Source: Chara braunii (taxonomy: Eukaryota > Streptophyta > Charophyceae > Charales > Characeae). From it: 22,770 nt of DNA. The stretch spans positions 845,251 through 868,020 of the forward strand of contig BFEA01000236.1 in assembly GCA_003427395.1 (NCBI GenBank), written 5' to 3'. Below, in pieces: positions 1 through 7,677 of this stretch. The notes beneath the pieces are model-generated. The model was not told the origin of the DNA. It worked only from the letters and a program-made list of their open reading frames with translations, and did not search any database. The first letter of the stretch is position 1; each line of letters begins with the position of its first letter. Both the position numbers and the translations under genes were made by a program.

Positions 1-90
1 CAGCATACACATAGCATACACATAGCATGCACATAGCATACACATAACATACACATAGCATACACATAGCAATGCGATACCCATAGCGTA
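1..90. repeat. 11-bp tandem repeat (catacacatag)
   Basis: About eight head-to-tail copies of an 11-bp unit reading catacacatag, exact at first and degenerating after about position 70. The repeat runs off the left edge, so its full length is unknown. Similar fragments recur near 215-240, which suggests an older, longer array. Confidence 0.85.
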
Positions 91-140
91 CAAAAAGAAC
101 ACAAACGTTTAACTTACTGTTTGAGAGACGAACACAGGGC

Positions 141-186
141 AGACACACTGTCACACACTGTCACACACTGTCACACACTGTCACAC
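141..186. repeat. 10-bp tandem repeat (tcacacactg)
   Basis: Three exact copies of tcacacactg at 151-180, with a one-substitution-class copy before (141-150) and a partial copy after (181-186). A short minisatellite with no coding sense. Confidence 0.85.
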
Positions 187-828
187 GCAGAGCACAAACA
201 GAGCACATATTCGCATATGCATAGCACACACATAGCGTAGAGATAGTATGGACAACGTGAGAAGAAGAAAGCTACACACTGTTGTCCTTGGTGTTCTCCT
301 GTCCTTGCTGCTTCTCTAACGTAAAGACGAACTTCGAGGCAGGTACACAAGCTTTGCAACCCAAGATACAACCCGTCCGCAATTACCATCCTCTGCAACT
401 TCAAGAGCCCAGTTTGTTTGTTTTTTGGTTTTTTTTTTTGGTTTTTTCAGTTTCTTAACCAGCACAGTCAGTAGAGATAAAATAACTTCAAGCAACGTGC
501 AAGCCAAGTGAAAACACTTACGGCTGTCCTTAGGGACATCCGTTAAATTTGGAACGATACAGAGAAGGGTAATTAGCAAGGACGCACAGAGTCACTCGGC
601 AGTTGTTTTGGCTCTATTATACTATTACATAATTGTAATTATAATTATATTATGCACACATTAAGCGAGGGGTGGAGCGAACCCCCGCCGGGATTAACTT
701 GTAGCGTCAGCCAGCTCTCAAGCAGGGTGCAGCCACATAAAAGAAGAAGGGGGGAAAAATATTTAAAAAAATGGTGCACTGGAGGAACGCGCAGTAGTAG
801 TCACGATCACCATAGGCATCGTCACAAG
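187..828. other. No recognisable gene; AT-rich patch
   Basis: I see no supported gene here. The stretch holds a T-rich run near 418-447 and an AT-rich patch at 610-653 made only of short A/T words. Short open frames exist on both strands but have no protein-like composition or motif. Confidence 0.5.
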
Positions 829-851
829 CACACACACACACACACACACAG

Positions 852-919
<68 letters not shown>
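829..919. repeat. Compound (CA)n(GA)n microsatellite
   Basis: A pure CA tract at 829-850 passes through a short transition (851-855) into a GA tract of about 64 bases ending at 919. Reading frames through it give RE or SL repeats that are artefacts of the tract. Confidence 0.97.
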
Positions 920-921
<2 letters not shown>

Positions 922-980
922 GGGGCGGAGGGGATGCGGGCCGGAGAAAAAGAGATCTCGGAGAGCGAGAGAGATTGGGA

Positions 981-1014
<34 letters not shown>

Positions 1015-1020
1015 GGGGGG
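981..1020. repeat. (CG)n(AG)n(G)n low-complexity tract
   Basis: Eight CG dinucleotides (981-996) run directly into an AG tract (to about 1013) and then a G run (1013-1020). The CG tract is alternating purine-pyrimidine sequence, a class that can adopt Z-DNA. Sequence to about 1195 remains AG-rich with no gene evident. Confidence 0.9.
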
Positions 1021-1237
1021 CGGGGGGATACAAAGCAACCATGAGGTTAGTTGCAGGGGTTTCCACCTTTTTAAAGACTTTAAAAAGGACATCCCGTAGT
1101 AGGCGGAGCCGCGGAAGGAAATACAAAGGACGAACAAAGGAAGAGAAGGAAAAACAGAGGAAGAGAAGAGAAGAGAAGAGAAACGCGATGCTCGCCATGA
1201 TTCCAATGAGCAAAGATAATGGGAGCATTAACTTCCT

Positions 1238-1418
1238 GAATTGAATCTTATTATCCGTCTGAATTCATTCTTGTTATCCGTGTGAATTCGATCTTGTTTT
1301 CCGTCTGCATTCAATCTTGTTATAGTTCAGTTATTCTCCCAGGATCGCTTACGTTAGGCTGATGGATGACGACTAGCCTGTCTACGCAGCCGTCTGGATT
1401 CAGTCTTGTTGTCCGTCT
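1238..1418. repeat. 23-bp minisatellite, four units plus one displaced
   Basis: Four contiguous 23-base units occupy 1238-1260, 1261-1283, 1284-1306 and 1307-1329, sharing a core like attcaatcttgttatccg with a few substitutions each. A fifth unit in the same orientation sits at 1396-1418 after 66 bases of unrelated sequence, and a sixth degenerate fragment may follow. The constant period without indels points to slippage or unequal exchange. Confidence 0.85.
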
Positions 1419-1817
1419 AAATTCGTCCGATCTCATTCTTATAGAACACTGGTACTTGGACACTCACCAAAGATAGTAGCGAAGAGGAACGACAGAAAAG
1501 CCCGCCTTACGGTCTGAAATGGCTATTGCGTGAATTGACGTTAAGTACAGAGAGAGCGGATGTGGTAGTAGGGGGAGGAGATGGTAGGAGCGTAGGAGGA
1601 AGAAAGGAGAAGGAGAAGGAGAAGCAGAGCGCTACGCAGCACCAAGCTGCTTTTCCAAAGGCGAGGAAGCAGAGGTTGTCGTTGAGACGTGAATAACCTT
1701 ATGATGCCTGTTATTTATAGTCCCAAACTGTGATGCTCACTCAGAGCAAGAGAGCAGGGGGCAATTAGGAGTAGTGGTAGGTAGGTAGTGTGAGGTGAAA
1801 TTGAGAGAAGAATATAC

Positions 1818-1819
<2 letters not shown>
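1419..1819. other. No recognisable gene; purine-rich stretch
   Basis: I find no coding or RNA feature here. The part at 1545-1630 is strongly purine-rich (GA and GGA words). The rest is of ordinary composition. Confidence 0.5.
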
Positions 1820-1881
<62 letters not shown>

Positions 1882-1941
1882 ATAATAATAAAAAAAAAAA
1901 AAAAAAAAAAAATATTTTTTTTTTTTGGGGGGGGGGGGGGG
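1820..1941. repeat. Homopolymer block A59 - AT - A - T - G15
   Basis: An A run of about 59 bases (1820-1878) is followed by a short TA-rich spacer, a second A run to about 1911, a T run to 1926 and then 15 G (1927-1941). A T run followed by a G run also precedes the second copy of the flanking dispersed repeat near 6035. The exact lengths are likely to be unreliable in a draft assembly. Confidence 0.9.
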
Positions 1942-2118
1942 CACAGCCATAATATATTTTTCTCTCTCTACTCACATATCCTTTTTACCTGGCGTTCTGC
2001 CTTGTCATGCATGGAACATATCGTTCTTTTCTTTTCTTTTCTTTTTTAATAAACATTGCTCCTATCTTACCTTTCTTTTCAGAACCCACCACTTCTCCTA
2101 AGGGGCTATACAGGGCCG
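1935..2118 (+). repeat. Dispersed repeat family R1, copy 1
   Basis: This stretch aligns in the same orientation with 6044-6174. Shared blocks include ctggcgttctgcc, ggaacatatc and ggctatacagg in the same order, with small indels between. Both copies lie just downstream of a T run followed by a G run. No protein is evident. It may be the end of a retroelement or a MITE-like family; the sequence alone does not decide. Confidence 0.75.
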
Positions 2119-2272
2119 TCGGGCGGCGGCGGGAAAAAAAAATTTAACGGCCGTTTTTGGTACGGCGCTGAGGAGGCCTGGGTGCCTGGCCGGGAGGGGT
2201 GCACGGCCGAGCGCCCGGAGCGCCATTCCGGGCGACCTCGGGTGGCCCGGGCGCCCGGGTGGAAAAGCTAGA
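2119..2272. other. GC-rich block of CGG/CCCGGG words
   Basis: A sharply GC-rich block containing repeated cccggg, gggcgccc and ggccggg words, unlike its AT-rich flanks. Its wording resembles the GC-rich arm parts of the foldback element at 7678-8487, so it may be a remnant of a related element. No gene is supported. Confidence 0.45.
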
Positions 2273-2473
2273 AGGATACACGTTTGCGACGAGACCCTCC
2301 ACCACTGGGAAGTCTCATGTCTGGTCATGCGCTCTCACTGTGTACACATTCTTTTCTTTTCTTTTTTTTCTTGCGTATTTTCGCAAAATGGCAAATTTTT
2401 ATGTAGTTTTTCGGGTCACGAGGCACGGATTTTGTGTGTTCACACAGAAGGGCTCCTAAATGTCAGCGGCCCG

Positions 2474-2640
2474 GGCTGTGGTCCCATTAGCAAAGAGCAT
2501 AGGATTGAATGCCTGAATCTGGACGTGTTCGAAGACAGGAGCAGGAAATCGAGATAGAACTGGTTTTCTGTATCTCTGCATAAAACATAGCCAGATTCAG
2601 GATTTCTATCCTATCCCCTTTGCTAGTGGGACAACGGCCA
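2474..2640. mobile_element. Foldback element, arms of about 50 bp
   Basis: The left arm (2474-2522) matches the reverse complement of the right arm (2591-2640) with about ten differences. Shared blocks include tagcaaag and cctgaatctgg. The 68-base loop contains a smaller inverted pair around gagata/tatctc. This is the structure of a small non-autonomous foldback or MITE-like element. Target-site duplications were not identified, so the borders are approximate. Confidence 0.75.
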
Positions 2641-3532
2641 GGGACAGCCGCGGGCTTACATATTTTGCCTGGAAGCCCCCAAAATGGTATTTCTTTTTCC
2701 TGTACTGCTTTCCGGAAGCAAAAAAAAACAAAATTTAAAGTGCATTGTGCTGTCTGACTGCACACACTGTATTTTCGCACCTCAAGGCCTTGAGAGGTCG
2801 CGACCCTGTCCTTTCTGCTTTGGGCAAAAAACGGGTGTCAGAGCAGTGTGACCCGCAGGTGCCATATAAAAGAAAATTCACATACGTAAAATTTGCAGAA
2901 GTACGTGCTAGTGTGAGAGTATGCCCTCAAATGAAGCATAAGCTTGAGGCTGGGGACCTCAGAATTTATTAAAATAATAAAATAAAATGTACATTGTACA
3001 CATTCATGTAACAGTACATTCCGTGGAGGACGGCCAAGGAGTCTTGTGCCTGTACCTGAGCAGGCAAAGACATGTGCCACGTGTACATGCTAGGATATAG
3101 GAATTCTTGTTAGATAGCAAGTGTCGTCCTTAGCTCTTTTTTTTTTTTTTTTTTTTTTTATGAAGGCTAATTCTTTAAGCCCAAGCAATTCAATTACCTG
3201 TCAAATCTGGACAGGACGGCCTCTCAGGCCTTTTTTTTTTTTGTCATTGTAGTATTACGGGGAACCCCATAGCAGCCACATCCGTGCTCAAGCCTCCAAC
3301 AACGAGGGAACATGCGGGAGCTGCCCCCACCAGCAGGTTGGCGATACCTGCTACAGCAGGTGGGCCATACCGGCCAGGGGTCAGCCGGTAGCATCAGGAC
3401 CAGTCACTGTGCCTCCCCTCAGGTGGTGGTCCCCTCCCCCTATGAACATCAGCAGTCTCTGCTCAATGCCACTCGGGGGGACCAACGGCATATCTCTAGG
3501 TGGCGGGCGCCAAGCTTGATCGCTTAGTTGTC
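2641..3532. other. No recognisable gene; poly-T runs
   Basis: This stretch has no supported gene. It carries poly-T runs at about 3139-3159 and 3231-3242 and a short self-complementary stretch around 3325-3365 built from ccagcagg/cctgct words. Short open frames on both strands lack motifs. Confidence 0.5.
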
Positions 3533-3568
3533 TTTTTTTTCTTTTTCTTTTTTTTTCTTGGGGTAACT

Positions 3569-3719
3569 AGGGCGCAGTCATGAAAGCAGTTTGAAAATGC
3601 ATTTAGAGCTGCCTGTTTGGAGTCCAGTACCGTCCCAAGTTTCAACTGCAGTTGAAACTCTTGACATGCACAAAAGTCGCGAGGCAGAGTTTGCAACTGC
3701 AGTCCAGTCCGCCATGTGG
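3569..3719 (+). repeat. Dispersed repeat family R2, copy 1
   Basis: This stretch matches the reverse complement of 4683-4838 over about 150 bases. Shared ordered blocks include gggcgcagt, cagtttgaaaat, ggagtccagt, ggcagagttt and aactgcagtc. It contains a perfect 22-base palindrome at about 3638-3659 centred on ctgcag. A T-rich run lies immediately before it, as an A run lies beside the other copy in its own orientation. Confidence 0.8.
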
Positions 3720-3757
3720 CCTCCCTTTTTTTTTCTTTTTTTTTCCTGTTTTTTTTT

Positions 3758-3797
3758 TTTTTTAATCTCGGCCGTGGCCGAGGCCTCGCGGCCATGG
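3758..3797. repeat. GC-rich palindrome cluster
   Basis: Overlapping palindromes (ggccgtggcc, cgaggcctcg, ggccatggcc) occur in 40 bases between T-rich and A-rich flanks. A CACGTG hexamer follows at 3803-3808 but there is no gene next to it to regulate. Confidence 0.6.
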
Positions 3798-3874
3798 CCA
3801 GCCACGTGACGGGGCCAAAATTTATTCAAGATTTAAAGGGGGGAAAAAAAAAAAAAAAAAAAAACAGAGGGCCT

Positions 3875-4050
3875 TGCTCCACTATTCTTGACATGCGCAA
3901 AAGACACAAATCAAGGGCGCTGTACCTTCCCATGTTGTACAGGAAGATTCCCATGTTGTACAGGAAGACTCCCTCTCGTTTTGCACGTTTCGAGAGTAGT
4001 GGAGCCATGCAAAAAGAGAGTGAATCTTCCACTTCAACATGGAAAGATGC
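3875..4050. mobile_element. Interleaved inverted-repeat element, copy 1 (A-B-A'-B')
   Basis: Arm A (3875-3903) is complementary to A' (3978-4005), and arm B (3918-3984) is complementary to B' (4007-4050). The order is therefore A, B, A', B', so the two stems overlap instead of nesting. Inside B a 21-base unit is exactly doubled apart from one base (3929-3949 and 3950-3970). Related but incomplete copies lie at 4500-4607 and 15308-15422. No protein is encoded; it may be a MITE-like family or a hairpin RNA source. Confidence 0.75.
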
Positions 4051-4499
4051 ACCACCACGAGGCCCCAAGGATGACACGCATAGGTCGGGAAATCTGAGAA
4101 AGGAAAGAAAAGAGATAAAAAAAGAAAAGAAACTGGGTTGTTGTCAGCACATGTCTCCCCTAGGGCCTCTGCGTTTTTGTCAGCCCGTGTATCCTGCTGG
4201 GCCCCTGTATTCCCGTTGCACAGTGGCCATCGCTCAGCGCTAGCACCGCCTATTTCCCCCATCGGGAATGCCTGCCCACCCCTCTTCATAGTGATGAGGG
4301 ACTGGTACAGCCTTGCTCTCGCACCACTGCTGTGGTGCCAACCTACCCCGTGGGCTGGGGAGAGATCCGGGTTGGTTGGTGTTCCCCCGTACTACACATA
4401 CACTAGTGAGAGGATGAGATAGGTGAGTACTAGCAAGGAAAATGAGATAGATGAGAGAAGAATATAGCTTTTATAAAAAAAAAAAAAAACAATCATGGA
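4051..4499. other. No recognisable gene
   Basis: Nothing beyond low-complexity patches is seen: an A/G-rich stretch near 4095-4135 and an A run at about 4476-4489. Short open frames here overlap on both strands and show no known domain. Confidence 0.5.
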
Positions 4500-4607
4500 G
4501 CTGTATCTTTCCATGTTCTGGGGAAGATTCACTCTCTTTTTGCACATTTGGAGAACAGCCCTGGAAACCGAGAGTGAATCTTTCGGTAGAGCATGGAAAG
4601 ATACAGC
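4500..4607. mobile_element. Interleaved inverted-repeat family, copy 2 (B and B' stem)
   Basis: The left arm (4500-4536) pairs with the right arm (4570-4607), nearly 38 bases with about seven mismatches, around a 33-base loop. The arms are clearly related to B and B' of the copy at 3875-4050 (shared core gaagattcactctc), and the loop resembles a diverged A'. The A arm is missing. Predicted RNA from either strand would fold into a long hairpin. Confidence 0.8.
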
Positions 4608-4682
4608 GCCACGATCTTTTTTTTTTCCTTCTAGTTTCTTCTTTTCTTTTTCGGAAAACGGTCTGGCCCTCCCACGTGGATG

Positions 4683-4838
4683 ACTAGACTGCAGTTATAG
4701 ACTAGACTGCAGTTATAAACTCTGCCCTGCTACAGCCACGTGACGGCGGAGTTTGGCCTGCAGTGTAATCTTCAGAGGGGACTGGACTCCGAAACGGCAG
4801 ATTGAAATGTATTTTCAAACTGTAACCCTTACTGCGCC
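4683..4838 (-). repeat. Dispersed repeat family R2, copy 2 (inverted)
   Basis: The reverse complement of this stretch aligns with 3569-3719. It has a local duplication of the block gactagactgcagttata at 4681-4717 that copy 1 lacks. With copy 1 it brackets a roughly 1.3-kb interval holding two members of the interleaved inverted-repeat family. A T run follows at about 4843-4873. Confidence 0.8.
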
Positions 4839-4841
4839 CTT

Positions 4842-4874
<33 letters not shown>

Positions 4875-5057
4875 GAGAAAACAACCCGAGTGAATGCTAG
4901 GGGTGCTGATAAGAGCAGACACCACTAACATGCTCGGGGAGGCTCCATCTATTGTCGGGGAGCAACACCTGCTGTCTGCGATGTATGGGAGTAAATTTGT
5001 GATTTCTTCTCCTTGTCTGTTTTAGGTATTTTTGCATTTTGATAACTTGGTGTTCTT

Positions 5058-5253
5058 TGTAGTCATTATAAGAGTAGTCAGCACGAAGGACCAGTGGGAA
5101 CACCAATGGTTGGATGATATGAGCGACCCCGTGAAGAGGAAACTACAGTTGTATCCACTGGGTGCGTGTTGGGAAACCCGTCTAGGCAACAAAGGCTCTT
5201 TACAGTGTTCTGGACAGTGATGATGAGAGGGTATACCTACAGCTTATTCTTCT
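5058..5253 (+). repeat. 200-bp direct duplication, unit 1
   Basis: This unit aligns with 5317-5514 in the same orientation at an offset of about 260 bases. Shared words include tagtcattata, cagtgggaacaccaatgg, gggaaacccgtcta and caacaaaggctctttacag. Unit 1 contains a short open frame that is not conserved in unit 2, so the duplication does not look protein coding. Confidence 0.85.
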
Positions 5254-5316
5254 ACAGACAGCGGCATTATGGGGTTAGTGTGAGTGCCATCGTCAGTGGT
5301 GGGAGCGTTAGTCGAT

Positions 5317-5514
5317 TGTAGTCATTATATGAGTAGTTAGCACGAGGGAGCAGTGGGAACACCAATGGTCAGACGAAATGAGACACCCGGTGAAGAGCAA
5401 ACTAGAGTTGTATCCATTGGGTGCGTGGTGGGAAACCCGTCTACACAACAAAGGCTCTTTACAGTGTGATTGGACAGTGATGATGGGAGGGTAACCCTAC
5501 AACTTGTTCTTCTT
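5317..5514 (+). repeat. 200-bp direct duplication, unit 2
   Basis: Second copy of the unit at 5058-5253, separated from it by about 63 bases of different sequence. Roughly one base in eight to ten differs, so the duplication is not recent. Confidence 0.85.
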
Positions 5515-6004
5515 GCCCAGCTCCTGGTCTTTGAGCTTATAGGTAGTTTTAGTTCCTAACGGCTTAGCCGTTTACTTGAATCCTGGTGGAAAGTAATATT
5601 GCCGGTTTAGGAAACGTAGCATGATGCGATACTAGTTTAATATCGATGAGCAACACTGCAATGATCTGATTGGCTGAACTTTAGCACCAAGTAGGATCAT
5701 GGTGCCTGGTTTCTACACGAAATTACTTTGAGCTTCAAGGGATTTTGGAAGATGAGGATAGACCAGTGAAAGGAAGGGACGCTGGACCCGCTTTCCAGCA
5801 ACAGCCCATTTAGGGTTATTGGTCATATCTTCCGGGTTGTTTGTGAGGAATTCCCGGCCTCCTTTCATTTGTAATAAAAGCTATCAATTCTTCCAAAAAA
5901 AAAAAAAAAAAAAACATGTCGCGTCCACTGCTGTTTCAAGCACTTGTATTTATTTACAAGCGGGGAAACCAAGCCCAGAAACAAAGGCGGCCTCTTGCCC
6001 ATCT

Positions 6005-6006
<2 letters not shown>
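5515..6006. other. No recognisable gene
   Basis: I see no gene, RNA or repeat beyond an A run at about 5895-5914 and an inverted word pair cttgtattta/tttacaag near 5943-5961. The composition is ordinary. Confidence 0.45.
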
Positions 6007-6036
<30 letters not shown>

Positions 6037-6043
6037 CCTCATC

Positions 6044-6174
6044 GGGGGACAGTCATCTATTTTTCTCTCACCTCACGTATCTTTCTTTAACTGGCGTTCT
6101 GCCATGTCATGGAACATATCTTTCTTTTCACTTACCTACCAGTACTCCTAACTTCCTAAGGCTATACAGGGGAC
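6044..6174 (+). repeat. Dispersed repeat family R1, copy 2
   Basis: Second copy of the family seen at 1935-2118, preceded by a T run (about 6007-6035) and a short G run just as copy 1 is. It ends in the same ggctatacagg word. After that word the two copies diverge completely, which marks a likely element border. Confidence 0.75.
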
Positions 6175-6339
6175 CCCTGCAAGCATAGCGTTCTACCTCT
6201 CTTCGGTGAGGGGAGGTTACCTCTCTCGGTCGTTGGAGAGGGGTAAGGGCATGTTTGCCCCTTTGCCCTAGCGTTTTAGGGTGCAGGGTTGGGGCGGCCG
6301 ATGGGGGCCCGACTAACACAAGGACCGAGCATTTTGCCG

Positions 6340-6605
6340 GAACTGTTCCTCCCTATTCATCTTCCCCCACCCCCATAGAGTAACAGTAGTGTCTAAAGCC
6401 AACACTCTCCCACACACCACACTCAACCCACTCACACACAAACACTCACACCCGTGTTGGCTGAAGACCTTACTGATACCGACTGGGAGGATCCAACTGA
6501 CTATCTCAGTTAGTTGGCACCAAGAGTGCTACAGGCGGCCGTGGGAATTGAACCCACAACCTCCTGAATGCCACTTGCGTGCCTAACCAATTGAGCTAGT
6601 TCAAA
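6340..6605 (-). mobile_element. tRNA-derived SINE
   Basis: On the minus strand a box A (TAGCTCAATTGG, 6587-6598) and a box B (GGTTCAATTCC, 6544-6554) lie 32 bases apart, the layout of an internal RNA polymerase III promoter. The T arm forms a perfect five-pair stem with a seven-base loop, but the acceptor and anticodon stems do not pair, so this is not a working tRNA. The downstream body contains an inverted word pair (gccaacac at 6396 and gtgttggc near 6454). This is a typical SINE head and body. The 3' end near 6340 is a guess, and no target-site duplication was found. Confidence 0.7.
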
Positions 6606-6658
6606 AGGAACTTTGTTTTTTTTTTTTGTTTTTTTTTTGTTGCGAAATAGCCCTGGTT

Positions 6659-6793
6659 GATGTTCGGAGGTCCTCATGACTCCAAATCTTCAGATGATTG
6701 CGTATCCCATAAAAGACAAAGAGTAGAATGCCAAATTTGTAATAACTCAGAGGTTTCCATAGAACAAAATGCCCTGGTCCAGGGCCCAGCACC
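6659..6793. repeat. 135-bp duplication, unit 1
   Basis: Nearly identical to 7145-7278 in the same orientation, with only a handful of differences including one single-base deletion. The edges are sharp: flanking sequence on both sides is unrelated. The minus strand is open in both units but in shifted frames, so it is not a conserved coding unit. Confidence 0.9.
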
Positions 6794-7144
6794 GAGGGAA
6801 TACGAGGTGGGTGGGAGCCCTGAAAAATAACGTCTTTCGCTGTGCGAACGGGAAAAACCTCCGAGTGAAACTCACAGCTTGTCGCTCACTTGCAGGAACG
6901 TGCCACTCGGCTTAGCGTGTGCGGCAAGCGGCGAAGCGGAGAAACAAAGTGTGATGAGTGCCCTAAGCTACTATCCATATATAGCAAAGGAGACTCATCA
7001 TGGAGCAGTTCCCATCTGAGATGGCTCCAGTCCTGGGCCCTATTCAGGAACCCCGGTGAGGTTCAATCCTGAACTGCAGTCTGTTTGGGCTGATTGCCGC
7101 CAAACCCCTTGACCAATCCGAAACTCTGCCCTACGCCCCTTAAT
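6794..7144 (+). other. Spacer with exon-like stretch
   Basis: A stretch at about 6894-7053 is open on the plus strand. It is preceded by a pyrimidine-containing acceptor-like gctcacttgcag (6883-6894) and followed by a donor-like cccggtgagg. No domain is recognised in the short peptide. It could be an exon of an interrupted gene with the open stretch at 7374, but this is weak evidence. Confidence 0.25.
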
Positions 7145-7278
7145 GATGTTCGGAGGTCCTGATGACTCCAAATCTTCAGATGATTGCAAATCCCATAAAA
7201 GACAAAGAGTAGAATCCAAATTTGTAATAACTCGGAGGTTTCCATAGAACAAAATGCCCTGGTCCAGGGCCCAGCACC
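7145..7278. repeat. 135-bp duplication, unit 2
   Basis: Second unit of the pair described at 6659-6793. The pair brackets a 351-base spacer. Both ends carry a ccctggtccaggg palindrome close to the right border. Confidence 0.9.
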
Positions 7279-7373
7279 TCCTAACCAACCCAAATTTCAC
7301 CACCCTTCATGCATCAGATGACTGGAATGAAATGAGAATGAAATTCGATGATGATGAAGTTCAACTGATTGCA

Positions 7374-7677
7374 GGTTGTGGTGGCTGGAGTGGCTCCTAG
7401 GACAGAGCGTAAGGAAGGCTTCACAAACTGGATCTCTTCCAAGTGGTTCCTATGAAGAGGGACTGTTGAGGAGTGTTGAGTTGATAGCAGATCATGGAGT
7501 GAAAGGCAGCACAGATCAGGAGAGGGGTCGGCTGCTATGGAATTTTAGCCAGTGGCTGATCCAAAGAGGAGTTGGAAGCAGTCTGAGTGATTGTATTCAC
7601 TTAGATATTCTTGCCTTTGTAGAGGGATACTTAATTTCTGACTTACAGAGTCCATCAAGAACCAAGGATCGTAATGG
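7374..7677 (+). CDS. Exon-like open stretch of unknown function, cut by a foldback element
   Basis: The plus strand is open from an acceptor-like gattgcag (ending 7373) through the start of the foldback element at 7678. About 100 residues before the element look protein-like, with a leucine- and tryptophan-containing helix-like segment (RGRLLWNFSQWLIQRGVG) followed by LDILAFVEGYL. That pattern is loosely reminiscent of the core-binding domain of tyrosine recombinases, but I would not assign it. Beyond 7678 the frame continues into the repeat arm, so the native end is lost or spliced out. Confidence 0.3.

Noticed and set aside
1-90. Possible CRISPR-like array
   Set aside because: The units are contiguous 11-mers with no unique spacers, so it is a plain tandem repeat.
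652-1244. Overlapping open frames on both strands around the first GA tract
   Set aside because: All depend on the microsatellite and AG-rich sequence to stay open.
4702-4884. Short minus-strand frame ending in poly-lysine
   Set aside because: It is repeat family R2 plus a T run, not a gene.
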